Source: JAMXLO01 sp963749575
GTDB taxonomy: Bacteria; Pseudomonadota; Alphaproteobacteria; Acetobacterales; Acetobacteraceae
DNA: 64,000 bases
Direction: 5' to 3'
NCBI GenBank assembly: GCA_963749575.1
Contig: CAVVNM010000008.1
Span: forward strand, 450,454 to 514,453
Shown: positions 30,097-36,680 of the stretch, piece after piece
Position numbering within the stretch: the first letter of the stretch is position 1
How the letters are laid out: the number at the start of each line of letters is the position of its first letter
Program-made: the position numbers and the translations under genes
The notes under the pieces: generated by a model
Database searches by the model: none
Told to the model about the DNA's origin: nothing
What the model saw: the letters and a program-made list of their open reading frames with translations, nothing else

Positions 30097-30813
30097 TCAC
30101 GTCCGTTCCTCGCTCTGGCGCGACAGGATGGCGCTGAACTCGGCGCCAAATCCCTCCAGCCGCGAAGCGAAGCGGGCGAGGTCGTTGCTGATCTTGTTGT
30201 ACGCCAGCACCGCCGGGATCGCCGCCACCAGGCCGATCGCGGTGGCGAACAGCGCCTCGGCGATGCCGGGCGCCACCACGGCGAGGTTGGTGTTGTGCAT
30301 TGCCGCGATCGCGGAGAACGAATGCATGATGCCCCACACCGTGCCGAACAGCCCGATGAACGGGGCGGTGGCGCCGACCGAGGCGAGGAAGATCATCCAG
30401 CGCTCCAACCGGTCCATCTCGCGCTGCACGGTGACGGTGATCGCGCGGTCGATCCGCTCGCGGACCGAGCTGCGGCTGATGTCGGCGCCGGCGACCCGCA
30501 CCGAGCGGCGCCATTCGCCCATTGCGCTGCCGAACACCGCAGCCATCGGGTGCTTGGGGCTGGTTGCCTCGTGCTCGAACAGGTCCTCGAGACTGCCGCC
30601 GGACCAGAAGCGGTCCTCGAAACCGTCCGCCTCGCGGTTCACCTTGCGGAGGCTTGACCATTTTTCGAACACCACCGCCCAGACCCAAACACTGGCCGCG
30701 AGCAGGCCAAGCATGACGATCTTCACGACGATGTCGGCCTCGATGAAGAGACCCCAGAGCGAGAGATCCACGCCAGGCGTGGCGAGATTGGCCGCGTCGA
30801 CTGCCCGGTCCAC
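30097..30813 (-). CDS. tolQ: TolQ, proton channel subunit
   Basis: A 238-residue MotA/TolQ/ExbB protein with three membrane helices: the first near residues 18-48 (LFIEADIVVKIVMLGLLAASVWVWAVVF, here split in my reading), then FLASVGATAPFIGLFGTVWGIM and IGLVAAIPAVLAYNKI. The last two line the proton path. The start is GTG at 30813 after TAGGGGG, three bases beyond the ybgC stop, so the two genes are co-translated. It forms the motor with TolR. Confidence 0.96.
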   Translation of the reverse strand: MDRAVDAANLATPGVDLSLWGLFIEADIVVKIVMLGLLAASVWVWAVVFEKWSSLRKVNREADGFEDRFWSGGSLEDLFEHEATSPKHPMAAVFGSAMGEWRRSVRVAGADISRSSVRERIDRAITVTVQREMDRLERWMIFLASVGATAPFIGLFGTVWGIMHSFSAIAAMHNTNLAVVAPGIAEALFATAIGLVAAIPAVLAYNKISNDLARFASRLEGFGAEFSAILSRQSEERT

Positions 30814-30816
30814 CTG

Positions 30817-31272
30817 TTACCCCCTATCCTGCGCCGCTGCGCACATTTCGGTGAGGACCGCCCGCCAGCGTTGCGGCAGACGGCCCGGCTTTCCCTCCCC
30901 CGGCTTCACGCAGGCGAGCCGCACCGTCAGAACGGCACACGACCCATCCGGCCCGCGCACGTCCTGGCGCAGTGTCACGGATGCGCCGCCCACCGCGATC
31001 GGCTCGGTGATCACGGTCAGCGAATTGTCGAGGCGGGCGGGACGGAGATAGTCCACTTCGATGCGGCGCACCACGAACATCAAGTTGAATCGCTGCACGA
31101 GGTCCGCATGCGGGATGCCCGCATCGCGCAGCGCCTCGGTGCGGGCCCGTTCGGCGAATCGCAGGTAGGTGGCGTGATAGGCGACACCCCCGGCATCGGT
31201 GTCCTCATAGTAGACCCGCACCGCATAGCGATGTCTGCCATCCGGTGCGATGGAGGGCGGATTGCCATTCAT
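30817..31272 (-). CDS. ybgC: Tol-Pal-associated acyl-CoA thioesterase YbgC
   Basis: A 151-residue hotdog-fold thioesterase with the active-site line YYEDTDAGGVAYHATYLRF, where the aspartate is the catalytic residue of the 4-hydroxybenzoyl-CoA thioesterase type. The family hydrolyses acyl-CoA or acyl-ACP and is nearly always the first gene before tolQ. Its ATG overlaps the ruvB stop by four bases (ATGA), linking the ruv and tol genes in one transcript. Confidence 0.93.
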   Translation of the reverse strand: MNGNPPSIAPDGRHRYAVRVYYEDTDAGGVAYHATYLRFAERARTEALRDAGIPHADLVQRFNLMFVVRRIEVDYLRPARLDNSLTVITEPIAVGGASVTLRQDVRGPDGSCAVLTVRLACVKPGEGKPGRLPQRWRAVLTEMCAAAQDRG

Positions 31273-32507
31273 TCACGCAGCAGGTCCAGTTGGTCGGGCT
31301 GCCGCGCGGGCACTGGCAGGTCCAGATGTCGCCAGCCCGGTTCGCCCAGCATCCGCCCGCGGCTGGTGCGCAGCACGAGGCCTTCCTGGATCAGGAACGG
31401 CTCGACCACGTCCTCCAGCGTGTCACGCGCCTCGGCAAGGGCTGCGGCGAGCGTTTCCACACCGACCGGCCCACCGGCGTGGTGCTCGGCGATGCGGCGG
31501 AGGTAGCGGCGGTCCATGGCGTCAAGGCCCAGGCGGTCCACCTCCAGCCGATTCAGCGCGGCGTCCGCCATGGGGCGGTCCACCTTGGTAACGCCCTCGA
31601 CCGCCGCGAAGTCGCGCACGCGCCGGAGCAGACGGCCGGCGACACGCGGCGTGCCACGGGAACGGCGGGCGATTTCGGCAGCGCCGTCCGCGGTCAGGGG
31701 CACGCCGAGCTTGGCGGCGCCGCGGCGGACGATCAGTTCAAGTTCCTCGGGGGTGTAGAACACCAGCCGCAGCGGGATGCCGAAGCGGTCGCGCAGCGGC
31801 GTGGCCAGCAGGCCGGCGCGCGTGGTGGCGCCCACCAGCGTGAACGGCGAGAGATCGATGCGCACCGAGCGCGCCGCCGGACCCTCGCCGATGATCAGGT
31901 CGAGCTGGAAGTCTTCCATCGCCGGATACAGCACTTCCTCGATCGCCGGCTGGAGCCGGTGGATTTCGTCGATGAACAGGACATCCCTGGGTTGGAGATT
32001 TGTCAGGATTGCGGCGAGGTCCCCGGCCCGCTGGATCACCGGTCCCGAGGTGGCCCGGAAGCCGACACCGAGTTCGCGGGCGATGATCTGGGCGAGCGTG
32101 GTCTTGCCGAGTCCGGGCGGGCCGTGCAGCAGCACATGGTCCAGCGCCTCGCCGCGGGCACGGGTGGCCTGGATGAACACCGCGAGGTTCTCCCGGGTGG
32201 CCTGCTGGCCGACGAATTCGGCGAGGGTCTGGGGGCGGAGATTGGCTTCCGCCGCGTCCTCCTCGCGGCGGACTGGCGAGACGGTGCGGGAGGTAGCGGA
32301 GACGACAGCAGGGCTGGCAGGAGGGGCAGGAATTTCCCCCTCCCCTTGCGGGAGGGGGTTGGGGGGAGGGGGCCCCGCGCCACCCTCGGCCCCCTCTCCC
32401 CAAACCCCTCCCGCAAGGGGAGGGGGAGCCTCTTCCCTCCCCTGCCCCTCTTGCGCCTCTTGCCTCTGTCCGCGCCTTTCCCCGCGCCTTCCACCGCGAC
32501 CGCTCAT
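31269..32507 (-). CDS. ruvB: Holliday junction helicase motor RuvB with an in-frame palindromic repeat near the N-terminus
   Basis: AAA+ motor that drives branch migration with RuvA. The conserved core starts near residue 80 (LRPQTLAEFVGQQATRENL), followed by Walker A GPPGLGKTTLAQ, Walker B VLFIDEIHRL, sensor 1 VGATTRAGLLATPLRDRF and the winged-helix end with PRVAGRLLRRVRDFA. The protein is 412 residues, about 65 longer than usual. The extra length is a charged N-terminal tail plus residues 28-58 encoded by the palindromic repeat (PPPLAGGVWGEG ... PNPLPQGEGE). The ATG at 32507 overlaps the ruvA stop (ATGA), which argues that this long start is real. Confidence 0.92.
   Translation of the reverse strand: MSGRGGRRGERRGQRQEAQEGQGREEAPPPLAGGVWGEGAEGGAGPPPPNPLPQGEGEIPAPPASPAVVSATSRTVSPVRREEDAAEANLRPQTLAEFVGQQATRENLAVFIQATRARGEALDHVLLHGPPGLGKTTLAQIIARELGVGFRATSGPVIQRAGDLAAILTNLQPRDVLFIDEIHRLQPAIEEVLYPAMEDFQLDLIIGEGPAARSVRIDLSPFTLVGATTRAGLLATPLRDRFGIPLRLVFYTPEELELIVRRGAAKLGVPLTADGAAEIARRSRGTPRVAGRLLRRVRDFAAVEGVTKVDRPMADAALNRLEVDRLGLDAMDRRYLRRIAEHHAGGPVGVETLAAALAEARDTLEDVVEPFLIQEGLVLRTSRGRMLGEPGWRHLDLPVPARQPDQLDLLRE
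32335..32427. repeat. GC-rich palindromic repeat, copy 2 (inside ruvB)
   Basis: About 93 bases with the same arms as copy 1 (CCCCCTCCCCTTGCGGGAGG on the left, its reverse complement on the right) but a different loop of about 15 bases. Its length and phase keep the ruvB frame open. The arms differ from copy 1 only near the loop, so the copies are close relatives. Confidence 0.9.
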
Positions 32508-33115
32508 CCGGCAGCCCTCTGCGCCAGCTCCTTCAGGCTGTCACGGATCACTGCATCGAGCGGCGCTGCGTCGCCCAACCGTTCAATCGTGCTTGCGACC
32601 ACCGGCTGCACTTCCGGCCGGCGGTAGCCGAGGTTGAGCAATGCCGATATGGCGTCCTCCGGCACACCACGGGCAATCGTCCGCGACACCGCGGATCCGG
32701 GCGTCGATGGCATTGCTCCAGCCCTCTCGCGCAGTTCGGTCAACAGACGAACTGCGAGCCGGGCGCCCACGCCGGGCGCCCGCGTCAAGCTGTCGCGGTC
32801 GCCTGCGGTGATGGCTGAAACGAGGTCACGCGGCGATAACGCCGATAGCAGCGAAAGCGCCACCCGCCCGCCGACGCCCTGCACCGTGGTAAGCAGCCGG
32901 AACCAATCGCGCTCGGCCGATTCGGCGAAGCCGTAGAGCAGAATCGCGTCCTCACGGACATGCGTTTCGACCAGCAGCCGCGCCATCAGCGGCGACGCGG
33001 GCAGCGCGGCGAGTGTACGGGTGGAAGCATGCACCAGATAACCGACGCCGTTCACATCGATGATGCAGCGGCCGTCCTCCAGCGCCTCGACGTGGCCGGT
33101 AAGCTGGGCGATCAC
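32504..33115 (-). CDS. ruvA: Holliday junction recognition protein RuvA
   Basis: A 203-residue tetrameric DNA-junction binder. The OB-fold start IAQLTGHVEALEDGRCIIDVNGVGYLV, the helix-hairpin-helix pair (RLLTTVQGVGGRVALSLLS, LTRAPGVGARLAVRLLTEL) and the C-terminal RuvB-contact domain (ISALLNLGYRRPEVQPVV) are all present. The GTG start at 33115 overlaps the ruvC stop by four bases (GTGA), and its own stop overlaps ruvB, so the three genes are translationally coupled. Confidence 0.95.
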   Translation of the reverse strand: MIAQLTGHVEALEDGRCIIDVNGVGYLVHASTRTLAALPASPLMARLLVETHVREDAILLYGFAESAERDWFRLLTTVQGVGGRVALSLLSALSPRDLVSAITAGDRDSLTRAPGVGARLAVRLLTELRERAGAMPSTPGSAVSRTIARGVPEDAISALLNLGYRRPEVQPVVASTIERLGDAAPLDAVIRDSLKELAQRAAG

Positions 33116-33618
33116 GCGATCCTCGCACGAGTGGTCCATGCCAGCCGGCTGGCACGATGATGCGCGTGGCAGATCGCCACCGCCAGCGCATCCGCCGCAT
33201 CCGCCCGGCGGATCGCCGCGCCTGGCAGCAGCCGGCGCACCATCATCTGCACCTGAGCCTTGTCCGCCCCGCCGGTGCCGACCACCGCAAGCTTCACCGA
33301 CTTGGCGGCATATTCGGTGACCGGCACGCAGGCGAGCGCCGGGGCGAGCAAAGCGACGCCGCGGGCGTAGCCGAGCTTCAGCGTGGCGGTGCCGTTGCGG
33401 TTCACATAGGTCTCCTCGATCGCCGCTTCGTCCGGCCGGTGCTGCGCCAGCAGTGCCGCCAGGGCATCGTGCAGCACCTTCAGCCGCTCCGGCACAGCGG
33501 TGGCGCTGTCGGTGGCGATCACGCCGTCGGCGACGTGGCGGAGGCGGTTGCCGTCGGCCTCGATCACCCCCCAGCCGGTGAAGCGCAGGCCCGGATCGAT
33601 ACCGAGCAGTCGGGGCAT
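33112..33618 (-). CDS. ruvC: Holliday junction resolvase RuvC
   Basis: A 168-residue dimeric endonuclease with an RNase H-like fold. The four acidic catalytic positions are visible: IDPGLRFTGWG (Asp7), AIEETYVNRN (Glu), and DAADALAVAICHAHH (two Asp). It cuts Holliday junctions after RuvAB branch migration. First gene of the ruvCAB block. In many relatives yebC lies directly upstream; here four plus-strand genes intervene. Confidence 0.95.
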   Translation of the reverse strand: MPRLLGIDPGLRFTGWGVIEADGNRLRHVADGVIATDSATAVPERLKVLHDALAALLAQHRPDEAAIEETYVNRNGTATLKLGYARGVALLAPALACVPVTEYAAKSVKLAVVGTGGADKAQVQMMVRRLLPGAAIRRADAADALAVAICHAHHRASRLAWTTRARIA

Positions 33619-33679
33619 GGGCGAATCGAGTCCCCGTTGATGACTGACGCCGGTATACGATGGACGCGCGGCAGCGATC

Positions 33680-33701
33680 TATGGCTATAATTATGGCCAT
33701 A
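33680..33701. promoter_or_regulatory. Palindromic operator overlapping a -10 box, before the toxin-antitoxin genes
   Basis: TATGGC (33680-33685) and GCCATA (33696-33701) are inverted arms around TATAATTATG, which includes TATAAT at 33686. The start of the antitoxin is 16 bases further on. Phd-type antitoxins usually bind such a palindrome and repress their own operon, so autoregulation is the likely reading. Confidence 0.55.
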
Positions 33702-33716
33702 AAGCACGAGGCTGAT

Positions 33717-33977
33717 ATGGCCACCTACAGCGTCGCGGAGGCAAAGAACCGTCTGCCCGCCCTGATCGACAAAGCGATCGGGGGCGAGCAGGTGGTGATC
33801 ACCCGGCACGGCAAGCCGGTCGCGGAACTGCACGCGCGTCACCAGCCGAGCGTCAAGCCTTCCAAGGCTGCCCGACCCATGCTTGAGTGGCTGCTGGCCC
33901 GAACCAGGGCGCGCAAGGGCGGCGGCATCACATCTGTCGAACTCCTCGATCGGATGTATGAAGATGACGAAACGTGA
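33717..33977 (+). CDS. Phd/YefM-type antitoxin
   Basis: An 86-residue type II antitoxin. The N-terminal DNA-binding fold is typical (TYSVAEAKNRLPALIDKAIGGEQVVITRHGKPVAEL), and the C-terminal tail (EWLLARTRARKGGG, SVELLDRMYEDDE) would wrap the toxin. I chose the ATG at 33717; an earlier ATG at 33660 lies ahead of the promoter-like palindrome. It overlaps the toxin gene by four bases. Confidence 0.88.
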   Translation: MATYSVAEAKNRLPALIDKAIGGEQVVITRHGKPVAELHARHQPSVKPSKAARPMLEWLLARTRARKGGGITSVELLDRMYEDDET

Positions 33978-34402
33978 GCCTGTATCTCGATACCAGCGTC
34001 ATCGTTCCGACGATTGTCGTGGAACGCTCCACCGAGGCCGTCGGAGCGTTCCTGCTTGGCCGTGGCGACGACCTGACCGTCAGTGACTTCGCAGCGGCCG
34101 AAGTTGCCGCCGCGCTGTGGCGGCTGGTGCGGATGGGGCAACTGGCGGCCACGGAAGCTGCGGAACGATTGGCCGACTTCGACGCCTGGCGCGCGGGCGA
34201 GACGGAGACTGCCGATCTGGCCGCGCATGACTGCCGGCTGGCCAACACTTTTGTGCGCCGGTTTGATCTGAGGCTACGTGTGCCGGACGCGCTGCACGCG
34301 GCGATCTGCCGGCGGCTCGGAATGCGGCTCGTCACCCTCGATCGCCGCCTCGCCGCAGCGGCGCGGGCTCTGGAGATCGATGTGCTGGATCCGCTGGAAT
34401 AA
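33974..34402 (+). CDS. PIN-domain toxin (VapC-like ribonuclease)
   Basis: A 142-residue PIN-domain protein. The acidic metal-binding residues are in place: LYLDTSVIVP (Asp), SDFAAAEVAAAL (Glu), RVPDALHAAI (Asp) and LVTLDRRLAAAA (Asp). VapC toxins cleave tRNA or other RNA and are neutralised by the partner. The GTG start overlaps the antitoxin stop (GTGA), so the pair is translated together. Confidence 0.88.
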   Translation: MSLYLDTSVIVPTIVVERSTEAVGAFLLGRGDDLTVSDFAAAEVAAALWRLVRMGQLAATEAAERLADFDAWRAGETETADLAAHDCRLANTFVRRFDLRLRVPDALHAAICRRLGMRLVTLDRRLAAAARALEIDVLDPLE

Positions 34403-34419
34403 TTCGGGAGGCAACCGAC

Positions 34420-35049
34420 ATGACCGACGAACTGGTGTTCTACACCAACCCCATGTCACGCGGCCGCATCGTGCGCTGGATGCTCGAGGAAGTCGGACAA
34501 CCATACCGCACCGAGCTGCTGGATTATGCCACGACAATGAAGGCGCCTGAGTACCTGGCCATCAACCCGATGGGAAAGGTGCCGGCGCTGCGTCACGGCG
34601 ATACCGTCGTTACCGAATCCGCGGCGGTCTGCGCCTATCTGGCGGATGCGTTTCCCGTAGCCGGACTGGCGCCGCCGCCGGGTGACCGGTTGCGCGGACC
34701 GTATTATCGCTGGCTGTTCTTTGCTGCCGGGCCGATGGAGGCGGCGTGGACCAACCAGGCGATGGGCTTCATCGTACCGCCGGACAAGCAACGGATGTCC
34801 GGATATGGCAGTTTCGCCACTGTCATCGACGTACTGGAAGCCGCCGTGTCGCGCGGCCCATTTCTGGCAGGCGACACCTTCACCGCCGCCGATCTCCTGG
34901 TCGGCGCCAATCTCGGCTTCGGCCTCCAGTTCGGAATGATCGAAAAGCGGCCGGCATTTGTGGACTATGTCGCACGCCTGGCCGCGCGTCCTGCCGCGAT
35001 GCGCGCCAAGGGAATCGACGATGGCCTGACACCGCAGCAGCCGACGTAG
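34420..35049 (+). CDS. Glutathione S-transferase family protein
   Basis: A 209-residue GST. The thioredoxin-like N-terminal domain has FYTNPMSRGRIVRWMLEEVG, NPMGKVPAL with the cis-proline, and TESAAVCAYLAD (the Glu-Ser glutathione contact). The C-terminal helical domain has GDTFTAADLLVGANLGFG with the N-capping motif. GSTs join glutathione to electrophiles or act as isomerases. GGGAGG lies before the ATG. The gene follows the toxin after 17 bases; nothing suggests a functional link. Confidence 0.9.
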   Translation: MTDELVFYTNPMSRGRIVRWMLEEVGQPYRTELLDYATTMKAPEYLAINPMGKVPALRHGDTVVTESAAVCAYLADAFPVAGLAPPPGDRLRGPYYRWLFFAAGPMEAAWTNQAMGFIVPPDKQRMSGYGSFATVIDVLEAAVSRGPFLAGDTFTAADLLVGANLGFGLQFGMIEKRPAFVDYVARLAARPAAMRAKGIDDGLTPQQPT

Positions 35050-35159
35050 CGCGACGAAGCGCTCCGTCCGCGCCTCATTACCTGGCTCGGAATAACCGAT
35101 CGCCTGTGGCGGTTCTGCCAACCGGGCTCCGGCACAAGGGCCCGCGGAGACTGTTCCAC

Positions 35160-35846
35160 ATGCGGATCACGACGCGTCACCTGCGATTGGCGTCAGGGAT
35201 CGTGCTGCTGAGCTATGTCTCGCTGCATATGATCAACCATGCGCTGGGGATCTGGTCGATCGCCCTGGCGGAGCGTGGGCTGACCTGGGCAATTGCCCTC
35301 TGGCAAAGCCTGCCCGGAACGGTTCTGCTCTATGGTGCTGCCGGCGTGCATTTGGCGCTGGCCTGTCGGACCGTCTACACGCGTCGGCACTGGGACCTGC
35401 CGATCATCGAGTGGGTGAGACTCTGGGCCGGCTTCAGTCTGCCCCTGCTGCTGATCGGTCATGTCGTGACCACCCGACTCGCGGCCACACTTTATCACGC
35501 GGAACCCAATTACCATTTGGTCGTGACCACGCTGGTGCGATCCGGCGCACAAGGGTGGCAACTCGCGCTGCTGGCACCGGGTTGGCTGCATGGCTGTCTC
35601 GGCCTGTGGCTCAGCCTGCAACGATTTGCCCCGATGCGTCGTGCCAAGCCGTTTCTGATCGGCATCGTCGTGCTCGTTCCGCTGCTGTCGGCGTTCGGCT
35701 TCCTGCGGATGGAGCGTGCGGTGGCAATTACCGACATCGCCTCGCCGTCCCGTCCGGCGCTCGAGCCGTGGCGTGAGGCCATACTGACGGGCTACATCGC
35801 CCTGATCGCGGGAGCGTTGGTGGCAGGCCGCGTACGCAACCGATGA
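35160..35846 (+). CDS. Membrane protein like the N-terminal module of certain adenylate cyclases
   Basis: A 228-residue protein with five or six membrane helices and well-placed histidines (YVSLHMINHALGIWS, GAAGVHLALACRTVYTRR, SLPLLLIGHVVTTRLA, PGWLHGCLGLWLSL). From memory it matches the membrane module that, in a group of alphaproteobacterial class III cyclases, precedes a 2Fe-2S domain and a cyclase catalytic domain. Here it stops right after the last helix and neither domain follows: yebC occupies the next bases on the other strand. The histidine spacing suggests possible haem binding, which is inference. It is an orphan sensor module or a truncated gene. Confidence 0.65.
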   Translation: MRITTRHLRLASGIVLLSYVSLHMINHALGIWSIALAERGLTWAIALWQSLPGTVLLYGAAGVHLALACRTVYTRRHWDLPIIEWVRLWAGFSLPLLLIGHVVTTRLAATLYHAEPNYHLVVTTLVRSGAQGWQLALLAPGWLHGCLGLWLSLQRFAPMRRAKPFLIGIVVLVPLLSAFGFLRMERAVAITDIASPSRPALEPWREAILTGYIALIAGALVAGRVRNR

Positions 35847-35856
35847 CCGTCGGCGG

Positions 35857-36606
35857 TCACGCCGACAGCTTCTGCAGCACCGCATCAGGAATGTCGAAGT
35901 TGGCATACACGTTCTGCACGTCGTCGCTGTCGTCCAGCACGTCGAGCAGCTTCAGCACCGAAGCCGCCCCGTCCGCGTCCAGGGTCACACTGGTGGTTGG
36001 GCGCCAGTCCAGCCGCGCATTCTCCGGCGCGCCGAGCCGCGCCTCCAGTGCATCACGCACGGCGAAGAAGTCGTCGACTGCCGCGGTGACCTCGTGCGCC
36101 TCCGCATCGCTCGCGACATCCGCCGCTCCCGCCTCGATCGCCGCCTCCAGCATGTCGTCAGCGCTCGCGGCGGACGCGGGATAGCGGATCACGCCCAACC
36201 GATTGAACAGGAAGGTCACCGTGTTGGTCTCACCCAGCGCTCCGCCGTGCTTGGCGAATGCCGAGCGGATGTCGGACGCTGTACGGTTGCGATTGTCGGT
36301 CAGCGCTTCGACGATGATCGCCACGCCCGCTGGACCGTAGCCCTCGTAGCGGACCTCGGCATAGTCCTCGCCGCCTGCCCCGCCCGACGCCTTCTTGATC
36401 GCGCGATCGACCGTGTCCTTCGGCATATTGGCCTGCCGCGCCGCCATCATCGCCGCCCGTAGCCGCGGGTTCGACGCTGGGTCAGGCAGGCCCTGGCGTG
36501 CGGACACCGTTATCTCGCGGATCAGCTTGGCAAACTGCCGGCCGCGGCGCGCGTCCTGCGCACCCTTCCGGTGCATGATGTTCTTGAACTGGGAATGGCC
36601 GGCCAT
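35857..36606 (-). CDS. yebC: YebC/PmpR family protein
   Basis: A 249-residue protein with the family start MAGHSQFKNIMHRKGAQDARRGRQF and the acidic, three-domain body (MPKDTVDRAIKKASG, YEGYGPAGVAIIVEALTDNRNRT, FNRLGVIRYP). YebC-type proteins are annotated as DNA-binding regulators, and recent work on relatives ties them to easing ribosome stalling. It usually precedes ruvC. It ends 10 bases from the convergent membrane-protein gene. Confidence 0.95.
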   Translation of the reverse strand: MAGHSQFKNIMHRKGAQDARRGRQFAKLIREITVSARQGLPDPASNPRLRAAMMAARQANMPKDTVDRAIKKASGGAGGEDYAEVRYEGYGPAGVAIIVEALTDNRNRTASDIRSAFAKHGGALGETNTVTFLFNRLGVIRYPASAASADDMLEAAIEAGAADVASDAEAHEVTAAVDDFFAVRDALEARLGAPENARLDWRPTTSVTLDADGAASVLKLLDVLDDSDDVQNVYANFDIPDAVLQKLSA

Positions 36607-36680
36607 TGCTCACTAGTCTGTGTTGAAGGTTATTTCTCGGCGCATCGGAGTCTACACTTCCGGGGCAACAGGAGGCGAGC

